Of a stretch of DNA of 64,000 bases, positions 18,884 through 27,296 are shown piece by piece. The notes under the pieces are model-generated. The model did not search any database. It saw only the letters and a list, made by a program, of their open reading frames with translations, and was not told where the DNA came from. Origin of the DNA: Yoonia sp034652275. Lineage in GTDB: Bacteria; Pseudomonadota; Alphaproteobacteria; Rhodobacterales; Rhodobacteraceae. Location: contig NZ_JAXIWG010000001.1 in the NCBI RefSeq assembly GCF_034652275.1, positions 62,001-126,000 on the forward strand. The letters run 5' to 3'. A program made the translations under genes and the position numbers. Numbering within the stretch: position 1 is the first letter of the stretch; each line of letters begins with the position of its first letter.

Positions 18884-18900
18884 AACTAAACCATTCAGTT
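18884..18900. promoter_or_regulatory. candidate TetR-type operator of the RND operon
   Basis: The imperfect dyad AACTAAA-CCA-TTCAGTT matches in 6 of 7 arm positions. It lies 68 bp upstream of the adaptor ATG in the divergent gap towards the YfgM-like gene. It resembles AAACTAAAC-type TetR/AcrR operators found before efflux genes, but no tetR gene is in the window. Inference only. Confidence 0.3.
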
Positions 18901-19047
18901 CAGATTAGGCCGCGGTTGACCTTTGGGCAAGCAGGATTTTGGCGGCCTGCCGCGGCAATCTGCGCTCTGCTCTTGTCCACTGGCCAGCCTTCACGATATG
19001 AACCCCGCAATGAACATGCCGCTTGCGGCGCGAAACGGGGGTCCGGG

Positions 19048-19707
19048 GTGAGCAATCCAGACAGCTTTATCGACGAAGTCACCGAGGAAATGCGCCGCGA
19101 AAAGCTGTTCGGCTACTTGCGCCGCTATGGCTGGATCGCGGTTGTGATCGTGCTGGGGATCGTCGGTGGCACTGCCTGGAACGAATACCGTCAGGCCCAG
19201 GACCGCGCGGCGGCAGAGGCCGCGGGCGATGCTTTGCTGGCCGCTTTGGCCGAGAATGACGAAAGCGCGCGTGCCGCGGCGATGGCGGGGGTTGATGCGA
19301 CCGGCAATGCTGCCGTGATCACTGCTTTGCTGACGGCGTCGACACAGGAAGAGGCAGGCGACATCGACGCCGCCGCTGCCACGCTGGGTGCCGTGGCCAC
19401 CGATAGCACAGCGCCCGCGATCTACCGCGATCTGGCGGCGATCAAATCGGCGATGCTGCCCGTGGGCGCCCCCGAGGCACGTCTTGCCGCGCTCGAGGCG
19501 CTGGCCCAGCCTGGCCAGCCGTTCCGGCTGCTAGCGCTGGAACAGATGGCCTATCTGACGCTGGAATCCGGTGATCAGCCCGGCGCGGTTGCGATCCTGC
19601 GCCGGATTGCCGAAGATGCCGCCGTGACCCGTGGCTTGTCGGAAAGGGTGCAGACCCTGCTGATCGCCTTGGGTGAAGATGCGACCGACGCCGAACAAAC
19701 GCAGTAA
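19048..19707 (+). CDS. YfgM-like tetratricopeptide membrane protein
   Basis: This 219-aa protein starts MSNPDSFIDEVTEEMRREKLF, then has one membrane segment (about residues 29-45, WIAVVIVLGIVGGTAW) and a periplasmic Ala-rich TPR_21-type domain. The GTG at 19048 is selected because GGGG precedes it and it gives the conserved N-terminus. YfgM relatives interact with the Sec translocon and periplasmic chaperones. The order yfgM-bamB-der seen here is conserved in many proteobacteria. Confidence 0.85.
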   Translation: MSNPDSFIDEVTEEMRREKLFGYLRRYGWIAVVIVLGIVGGTAWNEYRQAQDRAAAEAAGDALLAALAENDESARAAAMAGVDATGNAAVITALLTASTQEEAGDIDAAAATLGAVATDSTAPAIYRDLAAIKSAMLPVGAPEARLAALEALAQPGQPFRLLALEQMAYLTLESGDQPGAVAILRRIAEDAAVTRGLSERVQTLLIALGEDATDAEQTQ

Positions 19708-19723
19708 CCGGATTGGACCGACC

Positions 19724-21007
19724 ATGACCTTGAGACCCTTCATCGGTGCCGCCCTTGTCCTGTCGGTTCTGGCGGCCTGTGGAGACGAGCAGATCATCCT
19801 GCCGGGCGAACGGTTCGACATCCGCGCCGAGGCGGTGAGCGTCAATCAGAGCCTGCCCATCGCTTTGCCGCAGGCGCAGGCCAATGCCGACTGGACCCAC
19901 CGCACGGCGCGCCCCGCGCATCCGGCCCTTGGCGCGGCCTTGCAGCCTGCCTTTGTCGCAAATATAGGTGAAGGCGACAGCCGCCGCGCGCGCATTACCA
20001 GCGAACCTGTGGTCGCAGGCGGCGTGGTCTATACTGTCGATGCCCGCGCTACGGTATCGGCGACCTCGACCTCCGGCGCGCCGATCTGGTCGCGCAACCT
20101 GACACCCGAACGGTTCAACCCCGGTGCGGCCTCGGGTGGCGCGGTGTCGTTCGGCGGCGGTCGGGTCTATGTGACCACCGGCTTTGGCGAGATCACGGCG
20201 CTGAACGCCGCCACGGGCGAGGTGATCTGGGACAAGAACCTGAACGCCCCCGTCAATGCGCCCGCGACCTTCAGTGGCGATCTGGTCTATGTGGTGGCGC
20301 GCGACAGCACCGCCTGGGCGCTGGATGCCGCAACCGGCCTCACGCGCTGGCAGCAGATCGGCACACCGTCGCTGACTGCCTTTTCAGGCAGCGCGCCGGT
20401 GGCCGTCAGCGGTGAAACGGTGGTGATCCCGTTCCCGTCGGGTGAACTGCTGGCGACTTTCCCGCAAGGCGGCTTGACCCGCTGGAGCAATGTCGTCTCG
20501 GGCGACCGTCTGGGCCGGCCATCAAGCCTTGTCAGCGATATTGCCGGCGCGCCGGTGATCGACGCAGGCCGCGTCTATGCGGCAAGTTTCGGCGGACGCA
20601 GCGTCGCCTTTGATGTCCGTGACGGCAGCCGCATCTGGACCGCAGGCGAAGGTGCTGTCGGTACGCTCTGGCTGGCTGGCGGGTCGCTGTTCATGGTCAA
20701 CGACATCAGTGAACTGGTCCGGCTGGACGCAGCGACAGGCGCGCCCGTCTGGCGCGTGGAACTGCCCGATTTCGAAGGCGAGAATACCCGCCGCCAGCGT
20801 AGTGTGATCGCGCATTTCGGCCCCGTTCTGGCCGGTGGGCGGTTGATCGTGGCCTCCTCTGACGGGTTGATCCGGCAGTTCGATCCGGCCTCTGGCGCGC
20901 TGATCGGCACGGTGGACTTGCCCGGTGGGGCGGCTTCTGCGCCGGTCGTGGCGGGCCAGACCCTTTACGTCATCAGCAAAACAGGGCAACTGCACGCTTT
21001 CCGTTAG
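19724..21007 (+). CDS. bamB: outer membrane assembly lipoprotein BamB
   Basis: This 427-aa lipoprotein has a signal ending in the lipobox LAAC (about residues 16-19) followed by GDEQ. Repeated beta-propeller blades of the PQQ type are visible (VYTVDARATVSATS, VYVTTGFGEITALNAATG, VYAASFGGRSVAFDVRDG, LYVISKTGQLHAF). BamB is part of the BAM complex that folds outer-membrane barrels. The ATG at 19724 gives the lipoprotein signal; a longer reading would destroy it. It sits between the YfgM-like gene and der, probably in one operon. Confidence 0.92.
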   Translation: MTLRPFIGAALVLSVLAACGDEQIILPGERFDIRAEAVSVNQSLPIALPQAQANADWTHRTARPAHPALGAALQPAFVANIGEGDSRRARITSEPVVAGGVVYTVDARATVSATSTSGAPIWSRNLTPERFNPGAASGGAVSFGGGRVYVTTGFGEITALNAATGEVIWDKNLNAPVNAPATFSGDLVYVVARDSTAWALDAATGLTRWQQIGTPSLTAFSGSAPVAVSGETVVIPFPSGELLATFPQGGLTRWSNVVSGDRLGRPSSLVSDIAGAPVIDAGRVYAASFGGRSVAFDVRDGSRIWTAGEGAVGTLWLAGGSLFMVNDISELVRLDAATGAPVWRVELPDFEGENTRRQRSVIAHFGPVLAGGRLIVASSDGLIRQFDPASGALIGTVDLPGGAASAPVVAGQTLYVISKTGQLHAFR

Positions 21008-21055
21008 GCCCTGAATGGTGTAGCGGACGCATCTAGCGCGTCAGGAGCCGAAGAC

Positions 21056-22498
21056 ATGACATTTACCCTTGCCATCGTGGGCCGTCCCAATGTGGGCAAA
21101 TCCACCTTGTTCAACCGACTTGTCGGCAAGAAACTGGCGCTGGTCGATGACCAGCCCGGTGTGACCCGTGATTTGCGCGAAGGCGAAGGGCGGCTGGCCG
21201 ACCTGCGGTTTACCGTGATCGACAGCGCCGGTCTGGAAGAGGCGACCGACGACAGCCTGCAAGGCCGGATGCGCCGCCTGACCGAACGCGCGGTGGAAAT
21301 GGCCGATGTCTGCCTGTTCATGATCGATGCGCGGGCGGGGGTTCTGCCCGCCGATCAGGTCTTTGCCGATATCCTGCGCAAGAAGAACGCGAATGTCATT
21401 CTTGCTGCCAACAAGGGCGAAGGCCGCGCGGCTGACGCCACCATCCTCGAGGCTTACGCGCTGGGTCTGGGCGAGCCGATCCGCATTTCCGCCGAGCATG
21501 GCGAAGGTATGGGCGAGCTGATGGACGTGCTGCGCCCCATCGCCGAAGCTTTCGAGGAACGCGCTGCCCTTGATGCGCCCGAGACCGATGTGGACGTGGG
21601 CGAGGATGACGAAGATGCGCCGCGCGTGCCCACAATCGCCAAGCCCTTGCAGATCGCTGTTGTGGGCCGCCCCAATGCGGGCAAATCCACGCTGATCAAC
21701 AAGATCATCGGCGAAGAACGCCTGCTGACCGGACCCGAGGCGGGGATCACCCGCGATGCCATTTCCGTCAAGCAGGTCTGGGACGGCGTGCCCATGCGGA
21801 TATTCGATACCGCGGGGATGCGCCGCAAGGCAAAGATCCACGAGAAGCTTGAAAAACTATCCGTCTCGGACGGGCTGCGCGCCGTGAAATTCGCCGAGGT
21901 CGTGGTGGTGCTGCTCGACGTCGAAATCCCGTTCGAACAGCAGGACCTGCGCATCGCCGATCTGGCCGAGCGCGAAGGCCGCGCTGTCGTCATCGCCGTC
22001 AATAAATGGGACACCGAGGACGACAAGCAGGACAAGCTGCGCGAATTGCGCGAGAGTTTCGAACGCCTGCTGCCGCAGCTGCGCGGCGCGCCATTGGTCA
22101 CTGTCTCGGCCAAGACGGGCAAGGGCCTCGATAAACTGCAACAGGCCATCATGCGCGCGCATGACGTCTGGAACCGGCGTGTAACGACCGCGCAATTGAA
22201 CCGTTGGCTGACGGGGATGCTGGAACAGCACCCGCCGCCCGCACCCGGCGGCAAGCGGATCAAGATGCGCTATGCCACGCAGGTCAAGACGCGCCCGCCT
22301 GCCTTTGTTGTGATGACATCGCATCCAGACCTGATGCCCGAAAGCTATAAACGCTATCTCGTCAACGGGTTGCGGGCCGATTTTGACATGCCGGGTACAC
22401 CGATCCGGCTTTACCTGCGCGATCAGGGCGACAAGAACCCCTACAAGGACAAGAAATCCTCGCAGCCGTCGCGCCTGTCAAAACACCTCAAGAAATAG
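21056..22498 (+). CDS. der: ribosome biogenesis GTPase Der (EngA)
   Basis: This 480-aa protein has the two tandem GTPase domains unique to Der. The P-loops GRPNVGKST (about residue 8) and GRPNAGKST (about 204) are present with DxxG motifs (DSAGLEE and DTAGMRR). The NKWD specificity motif is seen in domain 2 (NKGEGR in domain 1). A C-terminal KH-like domain follows. Der acts in 50S subunit maturation. The last 11 bp overlap the convergent TspO-like gene. Confidence 0.96.
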   Translation: MTFTLAIVGRPNVGKSTLFNRLVGKKLALVDDQPGVTRDLREGEGRLADLRFTVIDSAGLEEATDDSLQGRMRRLTERAVEMADVCLFMIDARAGVLPADQVFADILRKKNANVILAANKGEGRAADATILEAYALGLGEPIRISAEHGEGMGELMDVLRPIAEAFEERAALDAPETDVDVGEDDEDAPRVPTIAKPLQIAVVGRPNAGKSTLINKIIGEERLLTGPEAGITRDAISVKQVWDGVPMRIFDTAGMRRKAKIHEKLEKLSVSDGLRAVKFAEVVVVLLDVEIPFEQQDLRIADLAEREGRAVVIAVNKWDTEDDKQDKLRELRESFERLLPQLRGAPLVTVSAKTGKGLDKLQQAIMRAHDVWNRRVTTAQLNRWLTGMLEQHPPPAPGGKRIKMRYATQVKTRPPAFVVMTSHPDLMPESYKRYLVNGLRADFDMPGTPIRLYLRDQGDKNPYKDKKSSQPSRLSKHLKK

Positions 22499-23198
22499 GG
22501 CGGCCCGTGGTGGTGATGGTCAGGATCGTCATCACCGCGATGCCCGCACCTGCCAACAGGCTGACGCCCAACTGGTCGGTGCCGTTGGCGATGATGATCG
22601 CGAACAAGGCCCAGATCAACGTCAGGCCATAGCCCGGCGCGCCGCTGCGCAACTGGGTGAAGGCCGCAACGGCAAGGGCCGCGATGATGCCGACATAGGC
22701 CCAGCCCAGCGCACCCATCAGCACGCCATAGCCCGCCATCGTGCTGCCCAGCGACACAAATGCCGCCGCCGTCAACCAGCCTGCATAGATCGACACCGGC
22801 GCACGCAGCCAGTAACGGTCGGCCTTGGGGGCCACCAGCACGGCGGCGATTGCGGGAATGGCCATTGCGAAAATCAGCACCGTCGCCCAGATCGCGCTGG
22901 CGTTGGCGACTGCCAGCCACGGCGTGCCAAGCGCAAGGCTGATCAGCAATGGCAGTCGGACGCGGTTCCATGCCGTGGCTCCGGGGCGTTTCCACAGACC
23001 GTAGAGCGCCGAGACGACCAGCCAGCCATAGATCAGCCCCCAGATCGCAAAGGCATAGCCCGCAGGCTGGATCGGCGGGTCAATCTGCGGGATCGGGAGC
23101 TGATCCTCGCTGAACCCGCTGAACGGGCTGGTGAACAAAGGCGACGCGACGAAGGTCACGGTGAACAGGAGGGTCAGATAAGCGCGGATGTGTTTCAT
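22488..23198 (-). CDS. TspO/MBR-like membrane protein
   Basis: This 236-aa integral membrane protein has about six or seven hydrophobic segments and the PAGYAFAIWGLIYGWLV segment, which resembles the PPxxxFxxxWxxLY-type motif of TspO-like tryptophan-rich sensory proteins. It is longer than classical TspO (about 160 aa), so the assignment is to the wider family. Ligand and role are unknown. Its first codons and upstream region lie in a 103-bp stretch repeated at 24490-24592. Confidence 0.65.
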   Translation of the reverse strand: MKHIRAYLTLLFTVTFVASPLFTSPFSGFSEDQLPIPQIDPPIQPAGYAFAIWGLIYGWLVVSALYGLWKRPGATAWNRVRLPLLISLALGTPWLAVANASAIWATVLIFAMAIPAIAAVLVAPKADRYWLRAPVSIYAGWLTAAAFVSLGSTMAGYGVLMGALGWAYVGIIAALAVAAFTQLRSGAPGYGLTLIWALFAIIIANGTDQLGVSLLAGAGIAVMTILTITTTGRPIS

Positions 23199-23233
23199 GG
23201 TGCCAGTCTAGCAGGTCGGGGTGGAATGGACAG
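23131..23233. repeat. direct repeat copy 1 (start of the TspO-like gene plus upstream)
   Basis: This 103-bp segment aligns without gaps to 24490-24592 with 13 mismatches (about 87% identity). It spans the first 23 codons of the TspO-like gene and 35 bp upstream of its start codon. Both copies have the same orientation and bracket the DUF2235 gene. Confidence 0.9.
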
Positions 23234-23308
23234 CGCCTTGCGGGGCGCAGGGGCTTGCCGCGTTGCGATTTCCCGCGCAAGGTAAATCAACCGCAGGCGG
23301 AGCACCAG

Positions 23309-24493
23309 ATGAAGCGGATCGCGATCTTTTGTGACGGAACGTGGAACCGGCATGATGCCGTCTATCCCACCAATGTTGTGCGGTTGGCACAGGCGGTCAA
23401 GCTCACAGCCGCCGACGGGATCAAGCAGCAGGTGTTCTATGTGCTGGGCGTCGGGGCGGGGCGCGGGTCGAACCGCTTTGTGCGCGCGCTGGACCGTGTG
23501 GCGGGTGGCGCGATGGGCTGGGGCCTGATCGAGAATATCGAGGATGCCTATCGCGCGCTGATCTTCTGCTATGAACCGGGCGACGAGATCCATATTTTCG
23601 GCTTTTCGCGCGGGGCCTATACCGCGCGGTCGCTGGCCGGATTGTTGCGGTCCTGCGGGATACCGCCGCGCGAAAACGTGGCGCGCATCGGCGAAGCGGT
23701 CGCGCGCTACCGGTCGCGCAAGCCCGATACCCACCCTGATGATCCAGAAAGTTTCCTGTTCCGGTCCGAATTCGCACCTTTCACGGCCACCAGTGACGCA
23801 GACTGGCAATGGCGGCTCAAGACCCGCCCGCAATTATGCGTCAAACTGGCGGTCAGCTATCTGGGGGTCTGGGATACGGTCGGTGCGCTGGGGGTGCCGG
23901 GCTATTGGACCGCCGCACCCTTGTTGAACAAACGCCATCAGTTCCATGATGCCGACCTGTCGCGCATGGTCGCCTCTGCCCGCCATGCGGTGGCGATTGA
24001 CGAACGCCGCCGGACTTTTCCGCCCGCCATGTGGTCGGACAAACTCGATGCGATGAACCGCGACGCGTTGGGGCTTGGCGCTGATGATCCGCTTGATCCG
24101 GCGGGGCGGGACGACTGGCCTTACCGGCAGGAATGGTTTCCGGGCGATCATGGATCAGTCGGCGGTGGCGGCGACCGGCAGGGATTGTCGGCCATTGCCT
24201 GCGCCTGGATTGCGCAAGGGGCCGTGCGGGCGGGGCTTGATCTGGACGCCCGCAATCTCGACAGCCTGCGCACGGGCGAAAATATCCGCGAGGCGCTGGT
24301 GAACCAGTCGCAGATGGGGCTGTTGGCGCAATTAATGCGCAAACGCGCGCTGGACCGTGACGGGCCGGACAGGCTGGCCGATCTGAGCGACGCAGCGCGC
24401 GACCGGATTGCTTGTGATCCGACCTATCAGCCGCCGCCCTTGCGCAAAGTTTTGGATCAGGCACAGAGGGCCATCACCCGCCACACCTGGTGA
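23309..24493 (+). CDS. DUF2235 alpha/beta hydrolase (Tle1-like phospholipase fold)
   Basis: This 394-aa protein starts MKRIAIFCDGTWN, the family signature. The nucleophile elbow is GFSRGAYTARSLAG at about residues 108-121; a candidate catalytic Asp is in YLGVWDTVGALG (about 193) and a candidate His in PGDHGSVGGG (about 280). DUF2235 is the catalytic region of T6SS phospholipase effectors (Tle1), but many members are stand-alone and uncharacterised. No T6SS genes are nearby. The stop codon lies inside direct-repeat copy 2, so the 3' end coincides with a recombination junction. Confidence 0.88.
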   Translation: MKRIAIFCDGTWNRHDAVYPTNVVRLAQAVKLTAADGIKQQVFYVLGVGAGRGSNRFVRALDRVAGGAMGWGLIENIEDAYRALIFCYEPGDEIHIFGFSRGAYTARSLAGLLRSCGIPPRENVARIGEAVARYRSRKPDTHPDDPESFLFRSEFAPFTATSDADWQWRLKTRPQLCVKLAVSYLGVWDTVGALGVPGYWTAAPLLNKRHQFHDADLSRMVASARHAVAIDERRRTFPPAMWSDKLDAMNRDALGLGADDPLDPAGRDDWPYRQEWFPGDHGSVGGGGDRQGLSAIACAWIAQGAVRAGLDLDARNLDSLRTGENIREALVNQSQMGLLAQLMRKRALDRDGPDRLADLSDAARDRIACDPTYQPPPLRKVLDQAQRAITRHTW

Positions 24494-24557
24494 ACAAGCG
24501 CGGCGCAACGAAGGTCACGGTGAACAGCAAGGTCAGGTAGGCGCGGATGTGTTTCAT
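24490..24557 (-). pseudogene. relic 5' end of a second TspO-like gene
   Basis: Reading the minus strand from ATG at 24557 gives MKHIRAYLTLLFTVTFVA, the same first 18 residues as the TspO-like protein. Codon differences occur in the Ala, Tyr, Leu and Val codons, all synonymous. Similarity stops after about 23 codons, where the DUF2235 gene begins. Synonymous-only change in the retained codons suggests that this copy was functional when it diverged. Confidence 0.8.
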
Positions 24558-24592
24558 TGCGGCAGTTTAGCAGGTCGGGATGGAATGGACAG
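24490..24592. repeat. direct repeat copy 2
   Basis: This is the second copy of the 103-bp repeat. Its left edge supplies the stop codon of the DUF2235 gene (GTGA at 24490-24493). Its right edge ends at GGAATGGACAG; the sequence beyond is unrelated to that beyond copy 1 and is lower in GC. Confidence 0.9.
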
Positions 24593-24951
24593 TTGGCTTG
24601 ACGCTTGGATCGTTGTGGCTTTGCACATTACCAACCAAGGTAAGACAACCAAATAAGGGCAACGATGGATGCGGCGGGTGATTACGCGACTTGCGCCAAT
24701 TATCTTAAATTACGAGAAGATTTGAGGAATGCCAAAGCATCTCACATAAACCACTGATCAACCTCTAAAGCTATTATCGTTCGGGATCAACAACATGCAT
24801 TCTAGTCCACAAAAGGATGAAAAGGCTACCAGATGGTAGTTTCTGCTTCCGCTGATGTCTGAAAAAATATGCTCACCGCAGGCGCGTGTCCACTTGGTCG
24901 CTAGATCTTGCGCGTAATGAGATGACAGATGTTAGATCAGAGGACAGGGCC
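24593..24951. other. gene-poor low-GC stretch
   Basis: This 359-bp stretch is visibly richer in A and T than the core genes. No convincing gene is seen. The only candidate is a 30-codon reading frame on the plus strand (24665-24757; starts MDAAGDYATCANYLKL), preceded by AAGGG about 5 bp before the ATG. I treat that as possible but unproven. The right end contains the leader of the following lipoprotein gene. Confidence 0.5.
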
Positions 24952-25521
24952 ATGTTCGTTTTTCGACCACGCAACGCAATAGCTGTGATGCTGGCTTTGG
25001 CTGGTTGTGGATCAGATTCTACGCCGCCTGCCACATATAATGATATTAGTCTTGAAGGCGATGCTTTGAGAGCAGAGTTTGCTGGCGCTCCGCTGACCAG
25101 CTTGGCAAACTTACCAGACACCGGATCCTTTAACTACAGCGGTGTTTTCCAAGTCAGTGAGATTGATATCGAGCCAGACGTTGAAGGTGAAGATCTTGCA
25201 GGGCAACTTCGGCTGACAGCCGACTTTGCGAGCAATTCAATTAGCGGTAACATTCTAAATGTCGTAAACAGCAGGAACGAGATCTACGAAGGCTCTGTCA
25301 GTATTACCGGGGACATCTTGAGAGAGGAATTCCCAAGGATCAGCTCTACTTCGGTCGGTATACTGATAAGGGATGGCGTAACCCTTGATGTGAGTGCTCT
25401 ATTCGACGGACGTTTTGTAGGTGAAGCTTACGAAGGCATCACGGGAGATGCCGGCATCAGCATACGCGAAAATGGTTCTTTTCCACGAAATTTTGACGGC
25501 ACTTTCGTTGTACAGCGTTGA
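24952..25521 (+). CDS. lipoprotein, possibly TbpB-like beta-barrel
   Basis: This 189-aa protein has a signal peptide ending in lipobox LAGC (about residues 16-19, followed by GSDS). The ATG at 24952 is preceded by AGAGGAC and yields this signal; an upstream in-frame start would bury it. The segments GSFNYSGVFQ, LRLTADFASNSISGNI and GSVSITGDI recall the small barrel domain of transferrin-binding-protein-like lipoproteins, but this is by eye only. Codon use is AT-richer than flanking core genes, so it may be acquired. Role unknown. Confidence 0.75.
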   Translation: MFVFRPRNAIAVMLALAGCGSDSTPPATYNDISLEGDALRAEFAGAPLTSLANLPDTGSFNYSGVFQVSEIDIEPDVEGEDLAGQLRLTADFASNSISGNILNVVNSRNEIYEGSVSITGDILREEFPRISSTSVGILIRDGVTLDVSALFDGRFVGEAYEGITGDAGISIRENGSFPRNFDGTFVVQR

Positions 25522-25536
25522 GGCAGCATCCGTAAG

Positions 25537-25554
25537 ATGGGTGCTAGCACCCAT
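25537..25554. repeat. perfect 18-bp palindrome
   Basis: ATGGGTGCTAGCACCCAT is a perfect inverted repeat in the gap between the convergent lipoprotein and serS genes. No T-run follows on either strand, so it is not a standard intrinsic terminator. Confidence 0.8.
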
Positions 25555-25563
25555 GCCTGTTAA

Positions 25564-26856
25564 TCACCCCAGCACCCCCTCCGCCGTGATCCGTGTCTTG
25601 CCGCCCAGATAGGGGTGCAGTGCGGCGGGCAGATCGACCGATCCGTCCTCTTGCTGGCCGTTTTCCACCACCGCGATCAGGGTGCGGCCCACGGCCAACC
25701 CCGATCCGTTCAGCGTGTGGACGAATTCGGGCTTGCCGCCGCCTGCGGGGCGGAAACGCGCATTCATGCGCCGCGCCTGATAATCGCCGCAGACCGAGAC
25801 AGAGCTGATCTCGCGGTAGGTGTTCTGGCCGGGCAGCCAGACCTCGATATCGTGGGTCTTGGTCGCTCCGGCCCCCATGTCGCCCGCGCAGAGCACGACG
25901 GTGCGGTAGGGCAGGCCCAGCCGTTCAAGCACGGTTTGCGCACAGCGCGTCATGCGGTCGTGTTCGGCGGCGCTCTGGTCAGGGGTCGTGATGCTGACCA
26001 TCTCGACCTTTTCGAACTGGTGCTGGCGCAGCATCCCCGATGTGTCGCGGCCTGCCGATCCGGCCTCTGACCGGAAACACAGTGTATGGGCGACATGGCG
26101 GCGGGGCAGGGTGGATTCGTCCACCGTCTCGCCGTTGACGATATTGGTCAGCGTTACCTCGGCGGTGGGGATCAGCCACCAGCCGTTGGTGGTCTGATAG
26201 CTGTCCTCGCCGAATTTGGGCAGCTGGCCTGTCCCATACATCATGTCCTCGCGGACCATGACGGGGGTGATCGTCTCCAGCAGCCCATGTTCGTCGACAT
26301 GCAGGTCCAGCATGAATTGCGCAAGCGCACGGTGCAGGCGGGCGACAGCGCCCGAGAGCAGCACAAAGCGGCTGCCGGACAGTTTGGCCGCAGTCTCGAA
26401 ATCCATGCCCGTCTTGATGCCCGCGATCTCGTAGTGCTCGACGGGGGCAAAGCTGAAGTTGCGCGGCGCGCCATGGCGGTGAATTTCGACATTGTCGGCT
26501 TCGTCCTTGCCATCAGGGACGGATGGGTCGGGCAGGTTGGGCAGGGTGGCCAGCAGATCGGCCAGCGCCTGATCTTTCGCTTTCGCCTCGTCGTTCATGG
26601 CGGCGATGCGGGCCTTGCTGTCGGCGATCAGGCCACGCAGACGGTCGAACTCCGCGTCATCGCCGCGCGCCTTGGCCGCGCCTACGTCCTTGGAGGCCTT
26701 GTTCGCCTCGGCCTGTGCTGTCTCGGCGGCGAGGATCAGCTTGCGCCGCGCCTCGTCCAGCGCGAGGATATCCGCCGCGACAGGGGCCAGCCCGCGCCGG
26801 GACAAGGCCGCATCGAACGCATCGGGGGTGTCGCGGATGAGACGGATATCATGCAT
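25564..26856 (-). CDS. serS: seryl-tRNA synthetase
   Basis: This 430-aa class II synthetase charges tRNA-Ser. The N-terminal coiled-coil arm (about residues 30-105) binds the tRNA long variable arm. Class II motifs are visible: motif 2 (FRSEAGSAGRDTSGMLRQHQFEKVEM) and motif 3 (the GSGLAVGRTLIAVVEN region). The length is standard. It is monocistronic, with a 440-bp gap upstream. Confidence 0.96.
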   Translation of the reverse strand: MHDIRLIRDTPDAFDAALSRRGLAPVAADILALDEARRKLILAAETAQAEANKASKDVGAAKARGDDAEFDRLRGLIADSKARIAAMNDEAKAKDQALADLLATLPNLPDPSVPDGKDEADNVEIHRHGAPRNFSFAPVEHYEIAGIKTGMDFETAAKLSGSRFVLLSGAVARLHRALAQFMLDLHVDEHGLLETITPVMVREDMMYGTGQLPKFGEDSYQTTNGWWLIPTAEVTLTNIVNGETVDESTLPRRHVAHTLCFRSEAGSAGRDTSGMLRQHQFEKVEMVSITTPDQSAAEHDRMTRCAQTVLERLGLPYRTVVLCAGDMGAGATKTHDIEVWLPGQNTYREISSVSVCGDYQARRMNARFRPAGGGKPEFVHTLNGSGLAVGRTLIAVVENGQQEDGSVDLPAALHPYLGGKTRITAEGVLG

Positions 26857-27296
26857 GGCTCTGGTCCTCGGGTTGGTCGCTGGGACGCTCTATGCCGCAG
26901 AATGTGGCCGGGGGAAAGTGGGCGGGTTATTCTGGGGAGAGGGTGGCAATGAAAAAGAGCCACAAGAAGGCCCGCCCTTTGCAGTCAATTGCGCGGTGGA
27001 ACTGTTGCTGGGCGATAGACCCGGTGGCGGCTTGGAGCCCATCAGCGACATTCATGCAGGCCTCAGCATGGGAGGCCCTTTCGCAGATGCAGCATCGTGC
27101 CCGGCCCTTTGCTGACGGTCGGTGCCAGCGGTGCGCCATGCTGCATGACCAACGAAGCGGCCATTCGCATCAGGGTTCGTCACCAGCCTCACTGCAATCG
27201 CCGCGTGAAGGTAAAATAAAAGTTCCGTTCATGTCGAAATCTGCAAAACTCAATCGTCATTGGTATATCGAAACCTCAAACTGTGAAGGAGTAAGC
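26857..27296. other. gap between divergent serS and the MAPEG gene
   Basis: This 440-bp stretch should hold both divergent promoters. Short reading frames occur on both strands, but none has a family signature, a good ribosome binding site and sensible length together. The middle part (about 26930-27230) may be decayed coding sequence, but I cannot name its source. AAGGA at 27285-27289 belongs to the MAPEG gene. Confidence 0.4.
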
